Assembly (NCBI GenBank): GCA_002367635.1
Contig: DFDI01000020.1
Span: 38,971 to 49,729 of the forward strand
Source: Betaproteobacteria bacterium UBA3031
Lineage (GTDB): Bacteria; Pseudomonadota; Gammaproteobacteria; Burkholderiales; Eutrophovitaceae
Length of the DNA: 10,759 nt
Reading direction: 5' to 3'
Of this stretch, positions 1 through 5,892 are shown piece after piece. Every line of letters starts with the position of its first letter. Position 1 is the stretch's first letter. Position numbers and translations under genes: made by a program. The notes beneath the pieces were generated by a model. It saw nothing but the letters and a program-made list of their open reading frames with translations. It did not search any database and was not told the DNA's origin.

Positions 1-103
1 GGCATTTCCACGAACCTCGGAACACAATCAAGACCTAATGACCATATCCTCTTCGCTCAAAGCCTTCATTTCGCGTACGATCGGACAATCATTTTACCCT
101 TGA
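1..103 (+). other. Window edge, possible 3' end of an upstream gene
   Basis: Two plus-strand readings could be the tail of an upstream gene. One ends HFHEPRNTIKT at a TAA at 36-38. The other is open from base 2 to a TGA at 101-103 and ends SRTIGQSFYP; it contains an ATG at 38 that overlaps the TAA as TAATG. The second would stop 8 nt before the rsmE ATG, a normal operon spacing. I recognise neither peptide, and the minus strand shows only very short ORFs. The assignment is undecided because the gene body lies outside the window. Confidence 0.2.
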
Positions 104-111
104 ATCTTGTC

Positions 112-885
112 ATGAGCTTAAACCACGATACGAAACAGCCCAAATCTGGCGCTAGATTTTATTTGTGCAGAAAAATTAGGGAAGGCGAAACCTTAGTAGA
201 ACTCCCTAAAGACATAGCAAATCACGCCAAATCAGCACTGAGATTAAAAGAAGGTGCCCTCTTTTATTTATTTGATGGAACCGGCGGTGAGTATTTGGCA
301 AAACTAGTCATCGCCTCCAATGGCAGCCTCATGGCTGAAATTATTAATTTCTCAGACGTTAATCCAGAGTCAGAGTTGAAAATCTCTTTGGTTCAATCCG
401 TCATGTCAAACGACAAGATGAATTGGCTGATTCAAAAAGCAACAGAGCTGGGCGTCAACGAAATTAACATTTTTAAAGCCGAAAGAAGCGCACTCAAAAT
501 CGATGCTCAGATGTTGGAAAAGAAAAAAATGCATTGGCACAAAGTGGCTATTGCCGCATGCGAGCAGAGTGGTCGAACAAAGATCCCCTCAATTAAAACC
601 TTTTTGTCTCTGAGTAATTATCTCGAAAACTCATTAAGCACAAATGCCAAAGAAACAAGGATTATTCTTTCGCCTAGCGGATCGAACACCCCACAAAACA
701 TTCCTCCCGGTCAAGAGAAGCTTACCATTACGATTGGCCCCGAAGGGGGGTTCACTGACCATGAGCTATTCATGGCCAAATCCAACGCTTTTTTAGATAT
801 GCGCTTAGGTCCTAGAACACTTCGAGCCGAGACCGCCGGCATCAGCCTTATAGCCATCTCGCAAGCACTATTTGGGGACTTATAA
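112..885 (+). CDS. rsmE: 16S rRNA (uracil(1498)-N(3))-methyltransferase RsmE
   Basis: RsmE uses S-adenosylmethionine to methylate N3 of U1498 in helix 44 of 16S rRNA, in the decoding region of the assembled 30S subunit. The 257-residue protein has the family layout: an N-terminal PUA-like RNA-binding part (about 14-75, with ARFYL, H38 and LFDGTGGEY) and a C-terminal SPOUT methyltransferase domain. Visible motifs are QKATELGV (108-115), ERS (124-126), EQSGR (151-155), IGPEGGFT (208-215) and LGPRTLRAETA (232-242); the last two form the knot that binds SAM. I chose ATG 112; an in-frame TTG at 100 would add four residues. Neither has a clear Shine-Dalgarno sequence. It is the first complete gene of a same-strand series through yggX. 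The family assignment is secure; the start is less so. Confidence 0.95.
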   Translation: MSLNHDTKQPKSGARFYLCRKIREGETLVELPKDIANHAKSALRLKEGALFYLFDGTGGEYLAKLVIASNGSLMAEIINFSDVNPESELKISLVQSVMSNDKMNWLIQKATELGVNEINIFKAERSALKIDAQMLEKKKMHWHKVAIAACEQSGRTKIPSIKTFLSLSNYLENSLSTNAKETRIILSPSGSNTPQNIPPGQEKLTITIGPEGGFTDHELFMAKSNAFLDMRLGPRTLRAETAGISLIAISQALFGDL

Positions 886-945
886 CCTCAGAAAAGTTAT
901 ACTTTGGCACTTGTTTTAGATCACGATGGAAAAGAGAGCAAAGAT

Positions 946-1713
946 ATGGACATTAAAAATAATACGATTATTGTTACCGGCGGGGCCTCTGGCCTTGGAG
1001 CGGCAACTGCTGAAATGTTAGTGGCCCAAGGTGGTCGCGTGGTTATTGCTGACATGAACCTCGAGGCTGGGGAAGCCTTAGCAACAAAACTCGGAACTGC
1101 TGCGCGCTTTATAGAATGCGATGTCACAAAAGAAGAACACGCGCAAGCAACCATCGCTTTGGCACAATCTGATTTTGGCGGACTACAGGGACTCATTAAC
1201 TGCGCAGGGATCGCTATAGGAGAAAAAACTATAGGTAAAAATGGTCCCCATAGACTTGAAACATTTGCTCGAGTCATTAGCATCAATTTAATTGGCTCAT
1301 TCAATATGCTTAGGATCGCAGCCGATGTGATGTCAAAGCAAGAGCCCAACTCAGAGGGCGAACGAGGCGTCATCATTAACACGGCTTCGGTCGCAGCGTT
1401 TGATGGACAAATTGGCCAGGCGGCCTATTCGGCATCAAAAGCTGGCATCGCCGGCATGACACTACCTATCGCTAGAGACCTATCGCGAAGCGGCATTCGA
1501 ATCATGACGATCGCACCCGGAATTTTTGAAACAGCAATGCTCATGGGCATGCCTAAAGATGTTCAAGACTCACTTGGACAACAAGTGCCCTTTCCATCGA
1601 GGCTTGGTCGACCACACGAGTATGCAAATCTTGTTCAGAGCATTTTTAGTAACGTCATGCTTAATGGTGAAACGATCAGACTTGATGGCGCCATTAGAAT
1701 GACCCCCAAATAA
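946..1713 (+). CDS. HSD10-type 3-hydroxyacyl-CoA dehydrogenase (SDR family)
   Basis: A 255-residue classical short-chain dehydrogenase, closest in my recollection to 3-hydroxyacyl-CoA dehydrogenase type 2 (human HSD17B10). This type oxidises (S)-3-hydroxyacyl-CoA to 3-oxoacyl-CoA with NAD+ in fatty-acid or branched-chain amino-acid breakdown. Seen: the cofactor motif TGGASGLG (11-18), an acidic D36 after strand 2 that favours NAD(H), NCAG (85-88), N114, and the catalytic S148, Y161 and K165 within NTASVAAFDGQ...YSASK. The C-terminal blocks SQVPFPSRLG-like (QQVPFPSRLG) and GETIRLDGAIRM are HSD10 hallmarks and set it apart from FabG. I chose ATG 946, which a GAGAG stretch precedes by 7 nt; a TTG at 904 would add 14 residues lacking family similarity. 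A TATACT at 898-903 could be a -10 box, without a convincing -35. argA starts 15 nt downstream. The substrate is inferred from the family. Confidence 0.88.
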   Translation: MDIKNNTIIVTGGASGLGAATAEMLVAQGGRVVIADMNLEAGEALATKLGTAARFIECDVTKEEHAQATIALAQSDFGGLQGLINCAGIAIGEKTIGKNGPHRLETFARVISINLIGSFNMLRIAADVMSKQEPNSEGERGVIINTASVAAFDGQIGQAAYSASKAGIAGMTLPIARDLSRSGIRIMTIAPGIFETAMLMGMPKDVQDSLGQQVPFPSRLGRPHEYANLVQSIFSNVMLNGETIRLDGAIRMTPK

Positions 1714-1728
1714 TATGTCGGCCTGACG

Positions 1729-3045
1729 ATGAGCGCCCCAACGGAATTTGTAACGTGGTTTCGGTCAGCCGCACCCTACATCCGAACTTTTAGCGGCCAG
1801 ACATTTGTCATCGCTTTCGATGGGGACGTTATCGAGGAGGGGAACTTCACTGATTTAACGCACGACATTAACTTGTTAGTAAGCGTCGGGGTTAAGGTCG
1901 TTCTGATTCATGGCGCTAGACCTCAAATCGAACGAGCAATAAAAGCCAAAAAGCTTAAGCCTGTGATGTCGAGCGCTCGTATTAGGGTGACCGATGAGCA
2001 AAGTTTAACGTGCGTCAAAGAAGCTAACGGTCGACTCAGATTGGAGATCGAAGCGTTACTCTCCATGGGCCTGCCAAACACTCCTCTCGCAGGAAGTCCG
2101 ATACGAGTGACCTCGGGCAACTTTGTCATTGCGCAACCTAAAGGCGTCATCAACGGGGTCGACCATCTCTATTCTGGAGATGTGCGAAAAGTGAGGTGCG
2201 AGGCCATCAACAAGAGGCTAGAGGACGGTGAATTGGTCCTAATTTCTCCGCTCGGGTACTCCGCCACCGGAGAAATTTTCAATCTCACTTATGAGGATGT
2301 CGCTACTGAAGTTGCAGTTGCCATCGGCGCTAACAAGTTAATTTACCTTAGCGACCAAGCAGGATTAAGCGACAAAAAAGGCAATCTTCTTCAAGAGCTG
2401 ACGACATCGGCACTCAAATTACAGGCAAAAAATAAAACGAAAGATCCCCTGCAAGATCGCATAAAGGCGAGCTTAATTAAAGCCTCCGAAGGTGGAGTGG
2501 ACCGACTTCACGTAATTGACCGCAAAATTAATGGCGGGATATTGCTCGAGTTGTTCACCCATGAAGGCATCGGCACTATGGTTAGCCGAGATCCACTAGA
2601 AACAATTCGCAATGCGACACTCGACGATATTGGCGGCATACTGAGTCTAATAGAACCACTGGAAAATGAAGGGGTTTTGATCAAAAGGCCTCGAGAAAAT
2701 TTAGAAACAGAAATCCAAAAGTTCACGATTGTTGAACATGATGGTCTTGTTGTGGGTTGCGTTGCGCTGAATCCATTCGGAAAAGAGAAAATCGGCGAGT
2801 TGGCATGTTTGGCTGTTCACTCAAGCTTTCAATATGCCGGGGTCGGAGAGAGACTTTTAAAAGCAATCGAAAAAAATTGCGCCAAACAAAAACTTACGCA
2901 CGTCTTTGTCCTCACAACAGCATCGTCTCATTGGTTCTTGGAGAACGGCTTTAGACAAACAAACTTGACGGCACTACCTAAAGCTAAAGCGAACCTTTAC
3001 AACTATCAAAGAAACTCAAAAATATATATCAAAACAATCAAATAA
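1729..3045 (+). CDS. argA: Amino-acid N-acetyltransferase (N-acetylglutamate synthase) ArgA
   Basis: ArgA makes N-acetylglutamate from glutamate and acetyl-CoA, the first and normally arginine-inhibited step of arginine synthesis, in the cytoplasm. The 438-residue length matches the classical bifunctional form (about 440). Residues about 20-285 form an amino-acid-kinase fold with VVLIHGARPQIE (57-68), SGN (129-131) and a GYSATGEIFNL block (176-186); in ArgA this part binds arginine rather than phosphorylating. Residues about 293-435 form the GNAT acetyltransferase: ELACLAVH (357-364), the acetyl-CoA motif QYAGVG (368-373, the Q/RxxGxG pattern), HVFVLTT (391-397), HWFLENGF (401-408) and LYNYQRNSK (423-431). 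ATG 1729 follows the dehydrogenase stop by 15 nt with no clear Shine-Dalgarno sequence, so translational coupling is likely. yggX follows after 17 nt. It lacks argB-like catalytic context, and the GNAT domain makes the identification firm. Confidence 0.95.
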   Translation: MSAPTEFVTWFRSAAPYIRTFSGQTFVIAFDGDVIEEGNFTDLTHDINLLVSVGVKVVLIHGARPQIERAIKAKKLKPVMSSARIRVTDEQSLTCVKEANGRLRLEIEALLSMGLPNTPLAGSPIRVTSGNFVIAQPKGVINGVDHLYSGDVRKVRCEAINKRLEDGELVLISPLGYSATGEIFNLTYEDVATEVAVAIGANKLIYLSDQAGLSDKKGNLLQELTTSALKLQAKNKTKDPLQDRIKASLIKASEGGVDRLHVIDRKINGGILLELFTHEGIGTMVSRDPLETIRNATLDDIGGILSLIEPLENEGVLIKRPRENLETEIQKFTIVEHDGLVVGCVALNPFGKEKIGELACLAVHSSFQYAGVGERLLKAIEKNCAKQKLTHVFVLTTASSHWFLENGFRQTNLTALPKAKANLYNYQRNSKIYIKTIK

Positions 3046-3062
3046 AGGCTATCAAACTAAAA

Positions 3063-3332
3063 ATGACCCAAACTATTACGTGCATCAAATTAGGGCCAAA
3101 CCAAGAGGCGATGGATTTCCCCCCTTTCCCTGGAGAGCTGGGGGAGCGCATTTTCAGCAATGTCTCTAAAAAATCTTGGGCAACCTGGCTGGAACAACAA
3201 AAAATGCTTGTTAATGAAAATCGGCTCAACTTGTCAGACCCCGAGGCGAGAAAATATTTAAAAGAACAAACAGAGAAATACTTCTTCGGGGATGGCGCGG
3301 ATAGCGCACAGGGTTTTGTGCCGACTGACTGA
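3063..3332 (+). CDS. yggX: Probable Fe(2+)-trafficking protein YggX
   Basis: An 89-residue cytoplasmic protein of the YggX family, which is linked to protection of iron-sulfur clusters and to iron traffic under oxidative stress. Seen: C7 near the N-terminus (TITCIKLG), the block with PPFPGELGERIF (20-31), SWATWLEQQKMLVNENRLNL (38-57) and the tail LKEQTEKYFFG. Together these are diagnostic, and the length matches the family (about 90). It starts 17 nt after argA and should be on the same transcript. The argA-yggX order is, as I recall, common in betaproteobacteria. No strong Shine-Dalgarno sequence is visible; AAAGG lies about 15 nt upstream, too far to be convincing. Confidence 0.95.
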   Translation: MTQTITCIKLGPNQEAMDFPPFPGELGERIFSNVSKKSWATWLEQQKMLVNENRLNLSDPEARKYLKEQTEKYFFGDGADSAQGFVPTD

Positions 3333-3337
3333 ACAAG

Positions 3338-3367
3338 CGCGGGTGAACCCGTGGGCGATCTAACGCC
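3338..3367. terminator. Tandem hairpins between convergent yggX and phoU
   Basis: The 46-bp gap between the two stop codons holds two adjoining stems. The first is CGCGGG-TGAA-CCCGTG (3338-3353, six pairs including one G-T) and the second is GGCG-ATCTAA-CGCC (3354-3367, four pairs). Such a position suits a two-way terminator, but neither strand has a U tract after the hairpins, so intrinsic termination is doubtful. Confidence 0.25.
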
Positions 3368-3378
3368 GTCTCAACTCG

Positions 3379-4086
3379 CTAGCTATTTGCCTGACGCTCG
3401 ACCTCTTCTCTAGAAACGTGTCTGACATCCTTACCTTTCACGATATAGATGACATATTCGGCAATATTCTTAGCATGATCCCCGATACGCTCAATCGCTT
3501 TAGCAATGAATAACATCTCAATGGACATAGATATGGTTCTCGGGTCTTCCATCATCATCGTGATTAACTGACGCAGTATGGCTTTGAATTCCTCATCAAC
3601 ATCATCATCTCTGGCGATAACTTCTGCCGTGAGCGAAGCGTCTAGCCTAGCAAAAGCATCCAGAGCATTTCTCAGCATGGCCAAGCTGATCTCTGACATA
3701 TGTCGTATCTCGGTCGTTCGAGGCATACGAATGCGTTCGTTCGTATAAATAAGTTTTGTCATACGCGCGATTTTGTCTGCCTCATCACCGATTCGCTCTA
3801 AATCAGTAATTGTTTTCTCAAAAGCCATCAGCAATCGAAGATCGCCAGCTGCCGGCTGACGCAAAGCAATGACGCGACTTATTTTCTCGTCAATCTCAAC
3901 TTCCATCGCGTTGACTTTATGGTCACCTTTTTCAATCTGGTCGCATAAGGCCAAATCACCGGTCGTTAATGCGTTTAATGCTTGAGTAATTTGCTCCTCG
4001 ACCAAACCACCCATCTTTAAGATCTGAGCACGCAAACCTTCAAGCTCAGCATCAAATTTTTTCACTGTATGTTGATCAATATTCAT
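3379..4086 (-). CDS. phoU: Phosphate signalling complex protein PhoU
   Basis: PhoU is a cytoplasmic, membrane-associated negative regulator that links the Pst phosphate transporter to the PhoR sensor kinase and keeps the Pho regulon off when phosphate is plentiful. The 235-residue protein has the usual two three-helix repeats. Repeat one contains MGGLVEEQI (25-33), RQPAAGDLR (76-84) and DLERIGDEADKIA (95-107); repeat two contains AIERIGDHAKNIAE (197-210). The acidic E/DxxxD motifs that bind metal are present in both. It is not beside pstSCAB or phoBR here: it lies 90 nt downstream of rpiA on the same strand and convergent with yggX. A promoter and possible Pho box precede it. No good Shine-Dalgarno sequence is seen before the ATG at 4086. 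Confidence 0.96.
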   Translation of the reverse strand: MNIDQHTVKKFDAELEGLRAQILKMGGLVEEQITQALNALTTGDLALCDQIEKGDHKVNAMEVEIDEKISRVIALRQPAAGDLRLLMAFEKTITDLERIGDEADKIARMTKLIYTNERIRMPRTTEIRHMSEISLAMLRNALDAFARLDASLTAEVIARDDDVDEEFKAILRQLITMMMEDPRTISMSIEMLFIAKAIERIGDHAKNIAEYVIYIVKGKDVRHVSREEVERQANS

Positions 4087-4115
4087 AAATTAACGCTTTT
4101 TAAAATTCAGAGGAT

Positions 4116-4144
4116 ATTATAAATCTTATATAGTCCCGCATAAA
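4116..4144 (-). promoter_or_regulatory. Candidate sigma-70 promoter of phoU
   Basis: On the minus strand a perfect TATAAT (-10, 4116-4121) follows a weak TTTATG (-35, 4139-4144) across a 17-bp spacer. Transcription would start near 4109, giving a leader of about 22 nt before the phoU ATG. An alternative -10, TATATA at 4127-4132, fits better with activation from the Pho box just upstream. Confidence 0.45.
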
Positions 4145-4145
4145 T

Positions 4146-4163
4146 ATTACAGATTCACTACAA
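4146..4163 (-). promoter_or_regulatory. Candidate Pho box upstream of phoU
   Basis: The minus-strand 18-mer TTGTAGTGAATCTGTAAT matches the PhoB consensus CTGTCATAWAWCTGTCAY at 13 of 18 positions. The downstream heptamer CTGTAAT is nearly perfect; the upstream TTGTAGT is poorer. The box ends 13 bp before a possible -10 (TATATA, 4127-4132), near the usual spacing of about 10-11 bp. This is pattern matching by eye in AT-rich DNA and not evidence of binding. Confidence 0.4.
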
Positions 4164-4176
4164 GATCACAATAAAT

Positions 4177-4833
4177 TCAGCGCCTTGAGACGCGAACACC
4201 ATCACTTGTCCCTACAACCACCAAATCTGCAGCTCTGTTCGCAAAGATGCCATTTGTAACGACGCCAACGATATTATTAAGCTGGCGCTCCAGTTCTACA
4301 GCATTTTTAATATTCAGTCCATGAATGTCCAGAATCACATTACCGTTATCCGTCAAAAAACCTTCCCTAAGTTTTGGCTCGCCGCCCAAGCCCCGTATCA
4401 CTCTCGCGACCTGCGCGCTGGCCATCGGAATCACCTCAACGGGCAGAGGAAACCCCCCTAAAACATCAACAACCTTAGCTTCATCGACTATACAAATAAA
4501 CTTCTGGGCCGCAGCCGCAACGATCTTTTCTCGAGTGAGCGCACCACCACCACCTTTAATCATTTCAAGTTTGTGATTGATTTCATCTGCTCCATCCACA
4601 TAAACCCCAAAAGCCTCTATCTGATTAAGGTCTATAACTGGAATGCCACAAGCACGCAGACGAGATGCGGTTGCCTCAGAGCTGGCCACTGCTCCAGTAG
4701 CCCCCCCCCAAATAGACAATTCTTGGATAAAATAATTCGCAGTAGAGCCGGTGCCGACACCTACAATATCGCCTCTGGATAAATGGTTTACTGCCTCTCG
4801 TGCTGCTGCGCGTTTCATATCATCTTGCGTCAT
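4177..4833 (-). CDS. rpiA: Ribose-5-phosphate isomerase A
   Basis: RpiA interconverts ribose 5-phosphate and ribulose 5-phosphate in the non-oxidative pentose phosphate pathway. All core motifs are present: GTGSTA (27-32), DGADE (80-84), KGGGGALTREK (93-103) with the catalytic glutamate at 102, FPLPVEVIP, and TDNGNVILD. The length of 218 matches E. coli (219). Two adjacent ATGs exist at 4836 and 4833. I chose 4833 because the TAGG upstream lies 7 nt from it but only 4 nt from the first, and because MTQDDMK lines up with the start of the E. coli protein. A run of eight G residues on the coding strand (4701-4708) encodes part of WGGA. It is divergent from the NDUFA9-like gene and upstream of phoU. 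Confidence 0.97.
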   Translation of the reverse strand: MTQDDMKRAAAREAVNHLSRGDIVGVGTGSTANYFIQELSIWGGATGAVASSEATASRLRACGIPVIDLNQIEAFGVYVDGADEINHKLEMIKGGGGALTREKIVAAAAQKFICIVDEAKVVDVLGGFPLPVEVIPMASAQVARVIRGLGGEPKLREGFLTDNGNVILDIHGLNIKNAVELERQLNNIVGVVTNGIFANRAADLVVVGTSDGVRVSRR

Positions 4834-4861
4834 CATTTAACCTAAAAACTTAATTTTTAAA

Positions 4862-4867
4862 ATTATA
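4862..4867 (-). promoter_or_regulatory. Candidate -10 box for rpiA
   Basis: TATAAT on the minus strand sits 26 nt before the rpiA start. No TTGACA-like hexamer lies at 16-18 bp upstream. The position where a -35 would fall overlaps the 12-bp palindrome at 4883-4894, so the promoter may depend on, or be blocked by, a bound regulator. Confidence 0.3.
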
Positions 4868-4882
4868 ATTAAAGAATTGTTC

Positions 4883-4894
4883 ATGAGGCCTCAT
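4883..4894. promoter_or_regulatory. 12-bp perfect palindrome, candidate operator
   Basis: ATGAGGCCTCAT is a perfect 12-bp palindrome within the 120-bp gap between divergent rpiA and the NDUFA9-like gene. It is GC-rich at its core in otherwise AT-rich DNA. Its centre lies about 42 bp upstream of the inferred plus-strand start and about 33 bp upstream of the inferred rpiA start. I do not recognise the regulator. Confidence 0.3.
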
Positions 4895-4896
4895 TC

Positions 4897-4924
4897 TTAT
4901 TACTTAATTGTTTGAGGATAGAAT
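4897..4924 (+). promoter_or_regulatory. Candidate promoter of the NDUFA9-like gene and cca
   Basis: TTATTA (4897-4902, four of six matches to TTGACA) and TAGAAT (4919-4924, five of six matches to TATAAT) are separated by 16 bp. The start would be near 4931, 26 nt before the ATG. A good ribosome binding site, AGGG at 4947-4950, lies 6 nt before the start codon. Confidence 0.35.
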
Positions 4925-4956
4925 ATCATCAAGCAAACATATGAGTAGGGAATTTC

Positions 4957-5862
4957 ATGAATAAATCCAACCAGACTACAGTATTGATTTTAGGCGGAGC
5001 CGGATTTATTGGTGGCTACCTGACTGAAGCCCTATCACGCACCGGTTATCACGTTCGAATACCCACCCGAAACCGCGAACGCGCCAAGGGAGGGTTGATC
5101 ATCCTTCAAAACGTAGAACTACTTCAAACCGACATTTCCAAACTTGAGAGTCTCGATCAATTGTTTATAGGCGTTGATGTCGTCATCAATTGCGTGGGCA
5201 TCCTCCACGAAACCCGGAAAGGTGACTTTAAAAAATTCCACGCTAAATTCGTAGAAAAAGTTGTTGCCAGCTGTAATAACCAAAAAGTCAACAAACTCAT
5301 TCACCTATCAGCACTAAAAGCCTCAGCCTCAGCGCCAAGCGCCTACCTGAGATCAAAAGCTGAAGGAGAACAAATCATTGCGGATACATTACACGAGTCG
5401 ACTCCTTCCCACATTCTTCGTCCATCTGTCGTTTTTGGTGATGGGGATTCTTTTTTATCAATGTTCACCAAGCTCGCAAATTGGTTGCCCCTCATACCAT
5501 TAGCCAAACCTACAGCAAAGTTTCAACCCATATTCGTTGGTGACTTAACCCAAGCCGTAATGAATTGCATAAACGGAAACGAAAAAAAATCCCTGATAGA
5601 GCTTGGTGGGCCGCGACAGTATGAACTGATCGAACTGGTTCGCTATGCCACCGGGTTTGGCCGACTCTCTCCAAGGATAATCCCACTCCCGGACTGGGCG
5701 GCCCAATTGCAAGCGCGAACATTAGAGCTACTCGGGCTTAACCTGATCACGCGAGATAACTTGGCGTCCATGTCCGTCGATAATACATGTGACGCGGCAT
5801 CAATCACCTCTTACAAAACAATCGAAAGCATTGCGCCGAGTTACCTCTCTCAATTAACTTAA
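4957..5862 (+). CDS. NDUFA9-like NAD(P)-binding protein (atypical extended SDR)
   Basis: A 301-residue protein with an N-terminal Rossmann fold (GGAGFIG, 13-19), a VINCVGI segment (76-82), S118 after IHLS, and Y130xxxK134, the pair that is catalytic in extended SDRs. It resembles the bacterial family annotated as complex I NDUFA9 subunit family protein or NAD-dependent epimerase. Sugar-nucleotide specificity motifs of true epimerases are not evident, so its substrate is unknown. The LRPSVVFGDGDSFL block (154-167) is typical of the NDUFA9-like group. Start: ATG 4957 with AGGG 6 nt upstream. cca follows after 30 nt, probably in one operon. No nuo genes are in the window, so a tie to complex I rests on the family name only. 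Roles in quinone synthesis or electron-transport assembly are equally possible. Confidence 0.8.
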   Translation: MNKSNQTTVLILGGAGFIGGYLTEALSRTGYHVRIPTRNRERAKGGLIILQNVELLQTDISKLESLDQLFIGVDVVINCVGILHETRKGDFKKFHAKFVEKVVASCNNQKVNKLIHLSALKASASAPSAYLRSKAEGEQIIADTLHESTPSHILRPSVVFGDGDSFLSMFTKLANWLPLIPLAKPTAKFQPIFVGDLTQAVMNCINGNEKKSLIELGGPRQYELIELVRYATGFGRLSPRIIPLPDWAAQLQARTLELLGLNLITRDNLASMSVDNTCDAASITSYKTIESIAPSYLSQLT

Positions 5863-5892
5863 AGAGCTCACCCTTCCATCAAGGTTACCTCT

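Noticed and set aside
921..1382. 153-codon minus-strand ORF over the dehydrogenase gene
   Set aside because: It lies wholly inside a gene with clear SDR motifs, is low in complexity and matches no family I know; it is an antisense shadow.
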